The notes beneath the pieces were generated by a model. It did no database searches, had not been told where the DNA came from, and saw nothing but the letters and a program-made list of their open reading frames with translations. Shown piece after piece: positions 51,006 to 59,434 of a stretch of DNA of 64,000 nucleotides. The DNA lies in NCBI RefSeq assembly GCF_002563895.1, contig NZ_PDJB01000001.1, positions 3,517,501-3,581,500 of the forward strand. The letters run 5' to 3'. This DNA comes from Pseudomonas lurida (GTDB lineage Bacteria; Pseudomonadota; Gammaproteobacteria; Pseudomonadales; Pseudomonadaceae). Positions within the stretch are counted from its first letter, which is position 1. Each line of letters opens with the position of its first letter. A program made the translations under genes and the position numbers.

Positions 51006-51638
51006 TCAGTGAGCAAAGCCTCGCGCCAGCATCAGCGCCACGCCCAGTAGCATCACGGCGGTGATGCGCTGCAGCAATACGCGGCGCTGAGGGTTTTGCA
51101 ACACCTGCTTGATACGCTGGCCAAAGTAGCAATACAGGCAGCCGCTGACGAATTGCAGCAACAAAAACGTCAGCCCGAGGATCGCAATATCCACTGTCGA
51201 ACGGTGCTCCCCGGTCCCGGCAAACTGAGGGAATACCGCGCTGAACATGATGATGGTCTTGGGGTTGGAAAACCCGGTCAGCAGCCCCTTGCGAAACAGG
51301 CTGCGCGCGGCTTCCACATGACCAATCCGCTCGATCACCACACCGTTGCTGGTCCACTGCTTATAGGCGAGGTGAAGGATGTAGGCCACGCCGATCACCT
51401 GGATTGCCTGGGTGATGGACGGGTTGCCCTTGATCAATTCAGAAAAGCCCACCGCAAAAACCAGGATCGAAATCAGGTACGACACACTGGCCCCGATCTG
51501 CGCCGGGATCGAACTGCGCAAGCCGTCGCGCAGGCCCAGGCTCAAGAGCAGCAGGGTCATGGGGCCGGGACTGAAGGTCATGGTGGCGCAAAACAGCAGG
51601 AAGTAGAAAAACGAAGAGAGGGTTAACGCGCTTGTCAT
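51006..51638 (-). CDS. LysE/RhtB-family exporter
   Basis: The 210-residue product has six hydrophobic helices with MTFSPGPMTLLLLSLGLRDGLRSSIPAQIGASVSYL and GFSNPKTIIMFSAVFPQF, the RhtB pattern. It exports an amino acid or its derivative. ATG 51638 is used since the 38 earlier codons are not membrane-like. It is divergent from a MocR regulator with a direct repeat between, so it is the probable target. Confidence 0.9.
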   Translation of the reverse strand: MTSALTLSSFFYFLLFCATMTFSPGPMTLLLLSLGLRDGLRSSIPAQIGASVSYLISILVFAVGFSELIKGNPSITQAIQVIGVAYILHLAYKQWTSNGVVIERIGHVEAARSLFRKGLLTGFSNPKTIIMFSAVFPQFAGTGEHRSTVDIAILGLTFLLLQFVSGCLYCYFGQRIKQVLQNPQRRVLLQRITAVMLLGVALMLARGFAH

Positions 51639-51724
51639 AGCCGGGGACCTGGAAAAGAGAGCGGGCAGTCTAGGCAGCTGGCATTGCACTGGGCAGGTGA
51701 AGTGAGGCTTAATCCGCCCAAACT

Positions 51725-51743
51725 TCACCGGTAAAATCACCGG
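51725..51743. promoter_or_regulatory. direct repeat TCACCGG-N5-TCACCGG, candidate MocR site
   Basis: Two exact TCACCGG copies separated by TAAAA lie 19 bases before the MocR start and 87 from the exporter start. MocR regulators often bind direct repeats near their own gene, so this fits auto-control and control of the exporter. Confidence 0.55.
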
Positions 51744-51761
51744 CAAAGACAAGGAAGCCGC

Positions 51762-53174
51762 ATGTTCGTCAAGGCCATAGTCTTCGTGGTAGGCACCTCC
51801 AAGGTGCAGCAGATCGTCGAGGCTTTCAGCCAGGCGATCGAAAGCGGTGAATGGGCACCCGGCAGCAAGCTACCCTCGGTGCGCGAACTGACCCAGGTGC
51901 TGGGCGTAAGCAAGTTCACGCTAAACGAAGCCCTTGACCGCTTGCGCGGGCGCAATCTGCTCACCTCCAGCCAAGGTCGTGGCTATTTCGTGGCCGCGAC
52001 CAACACCCATGCGGCCTCGACGAACTGGGTTGAGTTGCTGCCTCAAGACCTGCTCAGCGTATTACGGCGCCCCCTCGCGACGGTCTACGGTGACCTGCGC
52101 CCCGGCAGCGGCCACTTGCCCGAGGCGTGGCTGGACAGCGACGCCATTCGCCAAACCCTGCGCAGCGTGGTGCGGGCGCCGTCGCTGCGCATCGCCGAGC
52201 TGGGCACACCGGCCGGGCTATTGCCGTTGCGCCAGGCCCTGCAACAGAAACTCCACGGCGAAGGCATGTCGGTGTCGGTCGAACAGATCATTACCACGCC
52301 CAACACTGTACAAGGCCTGGACATGCTGATGCGCCTGCTGGCGCGTCCCGGCGACACCGTGCTGCTCGACGCACCGTGCTACTTCAACTTCCACGCCAAC
52401 CTCGCGCTGCACGGGGTCAAGGTGGTGACGATCCAGCGCCGGCCCGACGGTTTCGACTTCAGCGCCCTCGAACAACTATTGGCTGAACACCGCCCCAGCC
52501 TGTACCTCACCACCAGCGTGCTGCAGAACCCGACCGGACACTCCTTCAGCCCCAGCCAGGCGTTTCGCCTGCTACAACTGACGCAGCAATACGCTTGCCA
52601 TATCGTCGAGGATGACCTCTACGGCGACCTGCACCCCAGCCCACCACCGCGCCTGGCCGCCCTCGCCGGCCTGGACAAGGTCACCTACCTGTCGGGTTTC
52701 TCCAAGACGCTCAGTGCCAACACCCGCGTCAGCTTCGTGGTTGCGGCGCCGCAACTGGCGGCCAACCTAACCAATATGAAGCTGATGAGCGGCGGCGTGA
52801 CCTCCGAGCTGTTCGAGCAGATCGTTTACCGCATGCTCAGCGAAGGCAACTACGCCAAGCACCGCAAGCGCATGGTGCAGCGCTTGATGGAGGCCGGTGG
52901 ACGGGTCGAGCAATGGCTCAAGCGTTGCGGCTGCGAATTGCCGATGGGCTACGAAGGCGGGATGTTCATCTGGGCGCACCTGCCACCCGGCATCAACGGC
53001 GAGCTGCTGGCCCAGGAAGCGTTGAAAAAGGGCATGGTGCTGGCGCCGGGAGTGCTGTTTGGCTATGACCCGGCACACCGCGACTCGATGCGTTTCAATG
53101 TGGCCCACAGTGATGAGCCACAGGTACAACAGCTATTCGAGGCGCTGTTGCCCAAGGCGTCACACGCCCCGTGA
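51762..53174 (+). CDS. MocR-type GntR/aminotransferase regulator
   Basis: The 470-residue product has an N-terminal GntR winged helix (IVEAFSQAIESGEWAPGSKLPSVRELTQVLGVSKFTLNEALDRLRGRNLL). A fold type I aminotransferase domain follows, with the PLP Lys in SGFSKTLSANTR, NPTGHSF, and EDDLYGDL. It senses PLP or an amino-PLP adduct. It probably controls the divergent RhtB exporter. Confidence 0.92.
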   Translation: MFVKAIVFVVGTSKVQQIVEAFSQAIESGEWAPGSKLPSVRELTQVLGVSKFTLNEALDRLRGRNLLTSSQGRGYFVAATNTHAASTNWVELLPQDLLSVLRRPLATVYGDLRPGSGHLPEAWLDSDAIRQTLRSVVRAPSLRIAELGTPAGLLPLRQALQQKLHGEGMSVSVEQIITTPNTVQGLDMLMRLLARPGDTVLLDAPCYFNFHANLALHGVKVVTIQRRPDGFDFSALEQLLAEHRPSLYLTTSVLQNPTGHSFSPSQAFRLLQLTQQYACHIVEDDLYGDLHPSPPPRLAALAGLDKVTYLSGFSKTLSANTRVSFVVAAPQLAANLTNMKLMSGGVTSELFEQIVYRMLSEGNYAKHRKRMVQRLMEAGGRVEQWLKRCGCELPMGYEGGMFIWAHLPPGINGELLAQEALKKGMVLAPGVLFGYDPAHRDSMRFNVAHSDEPQVQQLFEALLPKASHAP

Positions 53175-53346
53175 GCAGGCGGTGATTGATCAGCGACGTA
53201 CGCATCGCGTTGCGGGTGATCCCCCGGCATTTTTGCGTCGTCGTGTATCTCCCTATCGCCAGATACACTGCAATACAAAGGGCACAAGGCAAGGCCCTCG
53301 CCAATGGCTAGACTGCGCCCCTATGAGTATTTACGAGGAAGGCAGC

Positions 53347-54087
53347 ATGGATCATGTCGATCACATCCTGATCGTCGATGACGACCGGGAGATCCGCGAA
53401 CTGGTAGGTAACTACCTGAAGAAAAACGGTATGCGCACCACCGTGGTTGCCGATGGCCGCCAGATGCGCAGCTTCCTCGACACCACTCCGGTGGACCTGA
53501 TCGTGCTGGATATCATGATGCCCGGCGACGACGGCTTGCAGCTGTGCCGCGAACTGCGGGTAGGCAAGCACAAGGCCACGCCACTGCTGATGCTCACCGC
53601 GCGCAATGATGAGACCGACCGAATCATCGGCCTGGAAATGGGCGCCGACGATTACCTGGTGAAACCCTTCGTCGCCCGTGAATTGCTCGCACGTATCAAC
53701 GCGGTGCTGCGCCGCACGCGGATGTTGCCGCCAAACCTGGTGGTCAGCGAGACCGGACGCCTGATCCGTTTCGGCCGCTGGCGCCTGGACACCACTGCCC
53801 GCCACCTGCTCGACGAGGACGATACCCTGGTGGCCCTGAGCGGCGCCGAATACCGCCTGTTGCGGGTATTCCTCGATCACCCCCAGCGCGTGCTCAACCG
53901 CGACCAGTTGCTCAACCTGACCCAAGGCCGCGATGCCGACCTGTTCGACCGCTCCATCGACCTGCTGGTGAGCCGCCTGCGCCAACGCCTGCTGGATGAC
54001 GCCCGCGAGCCGGCCTATATCAAGACCGTGCGCAGTGAGGGCTATGTGTTTTCCTTGCCGGTGGAAATCCTCGGGGCCGATCAATGA
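53347..54087 (+). CDS. OmpR/PhoB-family response regulator
   Basis: The 246-residue regulator has ILIVDDDREIRELV, acceptor Asp in LIVLDIMMPGDDG (about residue 54), Lys in DDYLVKPF, and a winged helix (LSGAEYRLLRVFLDHPQRVLNRDQLLNLTQGRD... RQRLLDD, TVRSEGYVFSL). The sequence is of the OmpR/AmgR group. ATG 53347 follows GAGGAAGG; an in-frame ATG at 53323 is also possible. The stop overlaps the kinase start by 4 bases (ATGA). Confidence 0.93.
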   Translation: MDHVDHILIVDDDREIRELVGNYLKKNGMRTTVVADGRQMRSFLDTTPVDLIVLDIMMPGDDGLQLCRELRVGKHKATPLLMLTARNDETDRIIGLEMGADDYLVKPFVARELLARINAVLRRTRMLPPNLVVSETGRLIRFGRWRLDTTARHLLDEDDTLVALSGAEYRLLRVFLDHPQRVLNRDQLLNLTQGRDADLFDRSIDLLVSRLRQRLLDDAREPAYIKTVRSEGYVFSLPVEILGADQ

Positions 54088-55388
54088 AGCTACGGTTTGG
54101 CTGGCCACGGACCCTGGCGTCGCAGTTGTCGCTGATCTTCCTGATCAGCCTGGTGTGCGCCCATGGCCTGTCCTTCAGCGCGCAGTTCTACGAGCGCTAT
54201 ATCAGCGCGCGTACCGCCATGCTGGGCAATCTGGAAAACGATGTGTCCACCTCGGTCGCCATTCTCGACCGCTTGCCCGCTAACGAGCGCCCCCTCTGGC
54301 TGCCACGCCTCGACCGGCAGAATTACCGTTACCTGCTCAATGCCGGCGAAACCGGCGAGCCGATGAGCAGAGACGATATGCCCATGGCCGCGACCTCTAT
54401 TGCGGACGCGCTGGGCGAACACTACACGCTGACCTTCCGTGACATCCCCGGTATGCAGAAGCACTTCCAGGCGCACCTGACCCTGGCCGATGGCAGCCCG
54501 ATCACCATCGACGTACGCCCCGCCGCCCTGCCCGTCGCCTACTGGCTACCGGTGGTGCTGGTGCTGCAACTGGCGTTGCTGCTCGGTTGCACCTGGTTCG
54601 CCGTACGCCTGGCCATCCGCCCGTTGACCCGCCTGGCGCGCGCTGTAGAAACCCTCGACCCCAATGCCCACCCTACCCCACTGGACGAAAAGGGCCCGAC
54701 CGAAGTCGCGCATGCCGCCGCCGCGTTCAATGAAATGCAAAAACGCATCGCCGAATACCTCAAGGAACGCATGCAAATACTCGCGGCGATTTCCCATGAC
54801 CTGCAAACCCCGATCACCCGCATGAAACTGCGCGCCGAATTCATGGAGGACTGCACCGACCGCGACAAACTCTGGAGCGACCTCGGCGAGATGGAACACC
54901 TGGTGCGCGAAGGCGTCGCCTATGCGCGCAGCGTTCATGGCGCCACCGAAGCCAGCCACCGGATCAACCTGGATGCCTTCCTCGACAGCCTGGTGTTCGA
55001 CTATCAGGACATGCACAAGCAGGTCAGCCTCAGTGGCAAAAGCGCGGTGGTACTCGACACCCGCCCGCACGCCCTGCGCCGGGTGCTGGTTAACCTGGTG
55101 GACAACGCATTGAAGTTCGCAGGCAGCGCCGAGCTGGAAGTGGGCTCGACGGCGAACGGGGAACTGTCGATCAAGGTACTGGATCGTGGGCCCGGGATCG
55201 CCGAAGACGAACTGGTGCAGGTGATGCAACCGTTCTACCGCGTGGAGAGCTCGCGCAATCGCGGCACCGGTGGCACCGGGCTTGGATTGGCCATTGCGCA
55301 GCAACTGGCGGTGGCAATAGGCGGCTCATTGACCTTGAGCAATCGGCCGGAAGGTGGCTTGTGTGCCGAGATTCGCCTCGGGCTCTAA
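54084..55388 (+). CDS. EnvZ-type sensor histidine kinase
   Basis: The 434-residue kinase has a first membrane helix (15-35), a periplasmic loop of about 120 residues and a second helix (about 155-175). A HAMP domain (RLAIRPLTRLARAVETLD), HisKA with the His in AAISHDLQTPITRMK, and HATPase (NLVDNALKFAG, DRGPGI, GTGGTGLGLAI) follow. It partners the response regulator just upstream, with which it is co-translated. Confidence 0.94.
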   Translation: MKLRFGWPRTLASQLSLIFLISLVCAHGLSFSAQFYERYISARTAMLGNLENDVSTSVAILDRLPANERPLWLPRLDRQNYRYLLNAGETGEPMSRDDMPMAATSIADALGEHYTLTFRDIPGMQKHFQAHLTLADGSPITIDVRPAALPVAYWLPVVLVLQLALLLGCTWFAVRLAIRPLTRLARAVETLDPNAHPTPLDEKGPTEVAHAAAAFNEMQKRIAEYLKERMQILAAISHDLQTPITRMKLRAEFMEDCTDRDKLWSDLGEMEHLVREGVAYARSVHGATEASHRINLDAFLDSLVFDYQDMHKQVSLSGKSAVVLDTRPHALRRVLVNLVDNALKFAGSAELEVGSTANGELSIKVLDRGPGIAEDELVQVMQPFYRVESSRNRGTGGTGLGLAIAQQLAVAIGGSLTLSNRPEGGLCAEIRLGL

Positions 55389-55687
55389 TTTGAAACTGGG
55401 TTAACAGGCGCCCCGCAGGCTCCCTTCTTACTGATAACATCTAACCGCTGACAGCGCCGCTAACCCATAGACCTAAGATAGTTATCGCACACTAAAAAAT
55501 TGCACTAGCATATGTGCAACATCGTTCAAACATCTCCAAAACACTCCCTCCCCCCTCGCTTCGCCCCCTGGAAATAAAGTGGCAAATGTTAAAATTTGTC
55601 ACGTTTTGGCGGAATCAATTCGATTAGTATCTAAACGCTAGCAGCGATTGATCTGACCGCCTTGCATGCCGGAAAAGGGAGTAGGTG
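55389..55687. other. 299-bp AT-rich intergenic region
   Basis: No coding frame. The region is AT-rich (for example AAAGTGGCAAATGTTAAAATT at about 55577) and marks the start of a stretch with different composition that continues through the three regulators. It presumably holds the promoter of the pseudo-receiver regulator gene. Confidence 0.45.
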
Positions 55688-56416
55688 ATGCATTTTTCCA
55701 ACGTCCTCGCTATTGCACGGACTCCATCTAAATCGGAGGATTTCAGGGAGCTTATAGTTCGCACTGTAGCGAATGATTTAATAGTCGATACACGTTATTA
55801 CGAACAACTAATTGACGCCCAGGAAAGCCACGAAAATTACCGCGCGATCATCATAGAAATTGACACCCCTTCGGCCAGCAATCAAACGTTGGACATTATA
55901 AGAAAAACTCGGGACAAACATCCCGGCTGCCCCATATTCGTGGTGGTCACCTTTGCCTCCACGCTGAGCAAAACAAAATACTACCTGGCGGGTGCGGACT
56001 ACTGCATCAAGGTCGTAGAAACCTCCCCTGAAAAAGAGTTGAGCCTGTTTGACGCCTTCCTCAGCGACAGTGCACACCTGGATCGTTGTGGCCTGATACT
56101 CGATCAGGACCGCATGTGTATTTATGGCGAAGGCAAAAAACTGGAAATTTCTTTCGTCGAAATGAAAGTACTGGACGCCCTTATCCAACGTCGACTACTC
56201 AGTCATAATGAGATCGCTGCCGTGATGGGGCTTAATACCAAGCATTACGACTCCAGAGCCTTGGAAAAGTCTATAAGCCGACTGCGCAGTAAAATAAAGG
56301 CGCACTACGGCGACAACATCATTCAGAATATTCGCGGTTATGGGTACAAACTAAGCCGGGGTCTTATTTGCGCCAGCCATTTCCAACCCTCCAAGGAGAG
56401 GTCGAGTCGTGAATAG
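55688..56416 (+). CDS. pseudo-receiver winged-helix regulator with Glu at the phospho-acceptor position
   Basis: The 242-residue product has a receiver-like N-terminal half: hydrophobic strands, RAIIIEIDTPS at the acceptor strand, and VVVTFAS and GADYCIKVV for the switch Thr and Lys. The N-terminal acidic pair is missing (VLAIARTP). On alignment of the following Pro, the acceptor is Glu 57 instead of Asp, so it may be locked in an active-like state. The C-terminal half is an OmpR-type winged helix (LEISFVEMKVLDALIQRRLLSHNEIAAVMG... RGYGYKLSR). Preceded by GGGAG; the GTG at 55685 is an alternative start. It is the first of three coupled regulators. Confidence 0.82.
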   Translation: MHFSNVLAIARTPSKSEDFRELIVRTVANDLIVDTRYYEQLIDAQESHENYRAIIIEIDTPSASNQTLDIIRKTRDKHPGCPIFVVVTFASTLSKTKYYLAGADYCIKVVETSPEKELSLFDAFLSDSAHLDRCGLILDQDRMCIYGEGKKLEISFVEMKVLDALIQRRLLSHNEIAAVMGLNTKHYDSRALEKSISRLRSKIKAHYGDNIIQNIRGYGYKLSRGLICASHFQPSKERSSRE

Positions 56417-57104
56417 CGAAAAGATATCCTCTACCGACACTGTAAACTTCAACACTGTCAGGCAGGCCATCGTTGATCGCCGCCATATACTTTGGGGCAG
56501 TGAAATCAGTCTAGAGTGCCAGCACCCTGAAGAAGTACCAGTAAGTGCCTATGAACAGGCGCTGCAGCGCATCAACACACGACCTACAGCCGCTGCTCCG
56601 GTGTTGAGCCACAGGTTTCTGCGTATCAGTCAAGCCGCGTTGATGAACGAGGACCTTCATCATCGGTTCATTCAGACTGCCCGGTCACTGGAACAAAACC
56701 GGCACCCCTTGACCCTCAGTATCGATAATCCTTTGGATGCCCTGCCCGGTCCGGTTGAACGCCGGTTAATGGTGCGCCAGTTATATAAGTTGAAGGACCA
56801 ATGTGACATCACGCTGGCCTACAACAATTACAGGCTCGATACAAAACAGGCCGACCTGTTGATCGATCTCGCGCTCTACGACTATATAAAAATGCCCTTC
56901 CCGGATTCTGCCCTGCGGCTGAGTCTGAATACCCGCTCGGGTCTGTTCGATCGGCTCTACGACCGCATGCTCGCGCTGATCAGTGCGAACCGGGTGTGTT
57001 TCATCGCCGACACTGTCGAGTTCGCTGACAGTGCATTACTGGCGCAGAACCTGCCGTTCGAATATTTTCAGGGTGGTTACTATTCCCCTGCTGATTACCT
57101 ATAA
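56409..57104 (+). CDS. degenerate EAL-domain protein
   Basis: The 231-residue product shows an EAL fold without the signature. The N-terminal EAL triplet is absent. The DDFGTG loop reads AYNNYRLD and the late VIAEGVE reads FIADTVE. Only DYIKMP (family DYLKID) and the closing FEYFQGGYYSPADYL (family YVQGYYFSxPL) are kept. Loss of the metal-binding Asp pair argues that it neither cuts nor binds c-di-GMP in the usual way and may act by protein contact. It overlaps the preceding gene by 8 bases. Confidence 0.72.
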   Translation: MNSEKISSTDTVNFNTVRQAIVDRRHILWGSEISLECQHPEEVPVSAYEQALQRINTRPTAAAPVLSHRFLRISQAALMNEDLHHRFIQTARSLEQNRHPLTLSIDNPLDALPGPVERRLMVRQLYKLKDQCDITLAYNNYRLDTKQADLLIDLALYDYIKMPFPDSALRLSLNTRSGLFDRLYDRMLALISANRVCFIADTVEFADSALLAQNLPFEYFQGGYYSPADYL

Positions 57105-57135
57105 CAACTCCGCGTTCCCGACCTTGGTGGATACT

Positions 57136-57759
57136 ATGAGCTCACTCAAGAAATACGCCTTCACCCCCACACTTCCCGCTATCGCATTGCAGGACTTCTC
57201 GCCCAATGCAGAGTTATTCTATTACGATTTAAACGCCGCCCGAGCCACAGACACAGGCGATAACACCCTGCTGTTCAATCACCGAACAACCTCTCCTCAC
57301 GACCACTTGGGTCTAACTACCTATGTCATTACCCATACAATCACCTTTCCGTCATACCCTTTTGGCGCTGTGCGACAAGAATCCAGAATGCCCATGCCAG
57401 AGGATTATGACCGCACGCCGAACAACCCTACTCTCCCTCCGGATGTCTGGCTACTTACCCAACATGACCGCACGTTGGTAAAAGGTGGCCTGCGTATTGC
57501 TTTGACCACTATTGAGTCGGCGCTGATTAAAAAGATGTTGCACCATGAAGAACGTGTGGTCAGCAAAGAGGAGTTGATTCGTAATATTGGACGCGAACCT
57601 GATTTATATCGCGGGCTGGAAATGTGCCTGAGCCGGCTACAGCAAAAGTTTAAGCAGGCCAATGACGGTGAGCGCCTTTTTCGCGCGGTCAGAAACCGGG
57701 GCTATTGCCTGACGCAAAAGATCAAAAAGCCACTCGAGCAGAGCCAGACGCGTCGTTAA
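57136..57759 (+). CDS. winged-helix regulator with unknown N-terminal domain
   Basis: The 207-residue product has about 110 N-terminal residues I do not recognise (rich in Thr, Tyr, His) and a C-terminal OmpR-type winged helix (LTTIESALIKKMLHHEERVVSKEELIRNIGREPDLYRGLEMCLSRLQQKF... AVRNRGYCLTQ). There is no receiver domain. ATG 57136 is chosen for the domain start; the frame continues upstream through the preceding gene in another phase. Likely co-transcribed with the two preceding genes. Confidence 0.72.
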   Translation: MSSLKKYAFTPTLPAIALQDFSPNAELFYYDLNAARATDTGDNTLLFNHRTTSPHDHLGLTTYVITHTITFPSYPFGAVRQESRMPMPEDYDRTPNNPTLPPDVWLLTQHDRTLVKGGLRIALTTIESALIKKMLHHEERVVSKEELIRNIGREPDLYRGLEMCLSRLQQKFKQANDGERLFRAVRNRGYCLTQKIKKPLEQSQTRR

Positions 57760-58002
57760 AATAAAAACAATACTTACCTTATCATTCACCCAGACTATTA
57801 CCACACGTTTATACCTGCCCTTTTATAACACTCTCTTCTCATGACAGTACGCCGACCTTGTTATAAGACGTCAGCCAATGCCCCGTGCCGTTCATTACTA
57901 TCCATGGGTACGCGACTGCGCGTGCCTGTCGTTTTAGTGCGGTATTGCGCCGCGTGATCAATTCCTGCCAGCACGTGTGTGGTCACCACCGGGAGCAGAA
58001 CT

Positions 58003-59394
58003 ATGCTGAATAACACTAGGATACATCGCAACCTGACCCCCAAGGGCTTAACGTTCTGGGGACAGTGGATGCTGGCATCAAGCTTGGTCGTTACTGTGTT
58101 GTTTATGTTGGTCTTGTTGAAGACCGGCCAACTTGAGTCGCCCTACCGAATACTCGCGGCCTTTACAATATTGGCCTCGCTTCCAGCCTATAGCGTGTGC
58201 GACGTTTATAGTAAAAAAGATGACTACGGCGTTGGTCTCGGACGGCTGTTCATGGGGTGGCTACTGACCGTGGGCATCCTGTTTGCGGTGGGCGTAGCCT
58301 GCAATGCCAGTTCATTGTTTCCCCTGGAGATCTTACTGTTGTGGGCCGCTGTCAGCTACCCACTGTTAGCACTGTGCTATATCCCCTTGCACAGCCTGTC
58401 CCGGCATTACCACCGGCAACTTCATGAACGCCAAAAGTCATTGATTGTGGGCACTGGCAAACTCGCCGTCGACCTGGCCAAGCACCTGTCACGCCAGAAG
58501 CGATCGCCTCTGGTCGGGCTGGTCGGCAGCCACGCGGGTGCCGCCGAGGATGCGCAGCCGCAGATACTCGGCGAGTTGCCACAATTGCCGCAGTTGATAC
58601 GACAGCATGGCATTCGCCGACTGTACATCACCCACTCACTGCAGGATGCCACCCACATCGAGGCGTTGTACCTCAACCTGCTGGAGATCAGCGTGGATGT
58701 GATCTGGGTACCCGATCTCAACAACATGCTGCTGCTCAATCATTGTGTGGCCGAAGTGGATGGGCTGCCGGCGATCTTCCTTAATGAAAGCCCGCTGACC
58801 AGCCGCCCCACCGCAGCCCTGAGCAAGTCATTGCTGGACAAGAGCCTGGCCTTGCTGGCGATCCTGGTGTTGAGCCCGCTATTGTTGCTGTTCGCCCTGC
58901 TGATCAAACTCACCTCCCCCGGCCCGGTGATTTTCAAGCAGGATCGCCACGGCTGGAACGGCCAGGTGATCAAGGTGTGGAAATTCCGCTCGATGCGCGT
59001 GCATGACGATCGTGAGGTGCGCCAGGCCAGCCGTAACGACTCACGTATCACCCCAGTGGGTCGGTTTATCCGCCGTACCTCCATCGATGAATTGCCGCAG
59101 CTGTTCAATGTGCTGCAGGGGCATATGGCCCTGGTTGGCCCGCGTCCCCATGCGGTTGCGCACAACGATTTTTACTCGGGGAAGATTCACGCATACATGG
59201 CGCGCCATCGCATCAAGCCGGGCATCACCGGCCTGGCGCAGATCAATGGTTGCCGGGGCGAGACCGAGACGCTGGAAAAGATGCAAAAACGCGTGGATAT
59301 CGACCTGCGCTATATCAACACCTGGTCGCTGTGGCTCGATATCAAGATCCTGTTCAAGACACCCTTCACGCTGCTCTCGAAGGACATCTACTGA
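58003..59394 (+). CDS. WcaJ-type undecaprenyl-phosphate glycosyl-1-phosphate transferase
   Basis: The 463-residue product has four N-terminal helices, a CoA-binding-like middle part (LIVGTGKLAVDLAKHL) and a C-terminal bacterial sugar transferase domain: KVWKFRSMRVHDD, RRTSIDELPQLFNVLQGHMALVGPRPH, KPGITGLAQINGCRGE. It moves a sugar-1-phosphate (often glucose or galactose) onto undecaprenyl phosphate to start exopolysaccharide repeats. ATG 58003 follows GGGAG; the earlier GTG 57979 is unlikely. It converges with the YjbH-like gene. Confidence 0.93.
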   Translation: MLNNTRIHRNLTPKGLTFWGQWMLASSLVVTVLFMLVLLKTGQLESPYRILAAFTILASLPAYSVCDVYSKKDDYGVGLGRLFMGWLLTVGILFAVGVACNASSLFPLEILLLWAAVSYPLLALCYIPLHSLSRHYHRQLHERQKSLIVGTGKLAVDLAKHLSRQKRSPLVGLVGSHAGAAEDAQPQILGELPQLPQLIRQHGIRRLYITHSLQDATHIEALYLNLLEISVDVIWVPDLNNMLLLNHCVAEVDGLPAIFLNESPLTSRPTAALSKSLLDKSLALLAILVLSPLLLLFALLIKLTSPGPVIFKQDRHGWNGQVIKVWKFRSMRVHDDREVRQASRNDSRITPVGRFIRRTSIDELPQLFNVLQGHMALVGPRPHAVAHNDFYSGKIHAYMARHRIKPGITGLAQINGCRGETETLEKMQKRVDIDLRYINTWSLWLDIKILFKTPFTLLSKDIY

Positions 59395-59402
59395 CCCTGC
59401 AG

Positions 59403-59430
59403 GAGCGACGGGGACTACCAGTCCTCGCTC
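59403..59430. terminator. convergent stem-loop between transferase and YjbH-like genes
   Basis: GAGCGA and GGACT pair with AGTCC and TCGCTC, with a 3-base loop and a small bulge. It lies 9 bases after the transferase stop and 5 before the YjbH-like stop, so it can serve both strands. No T-tract. Confidence 0.5.
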
Positions 59431-59434
59431 GCCC

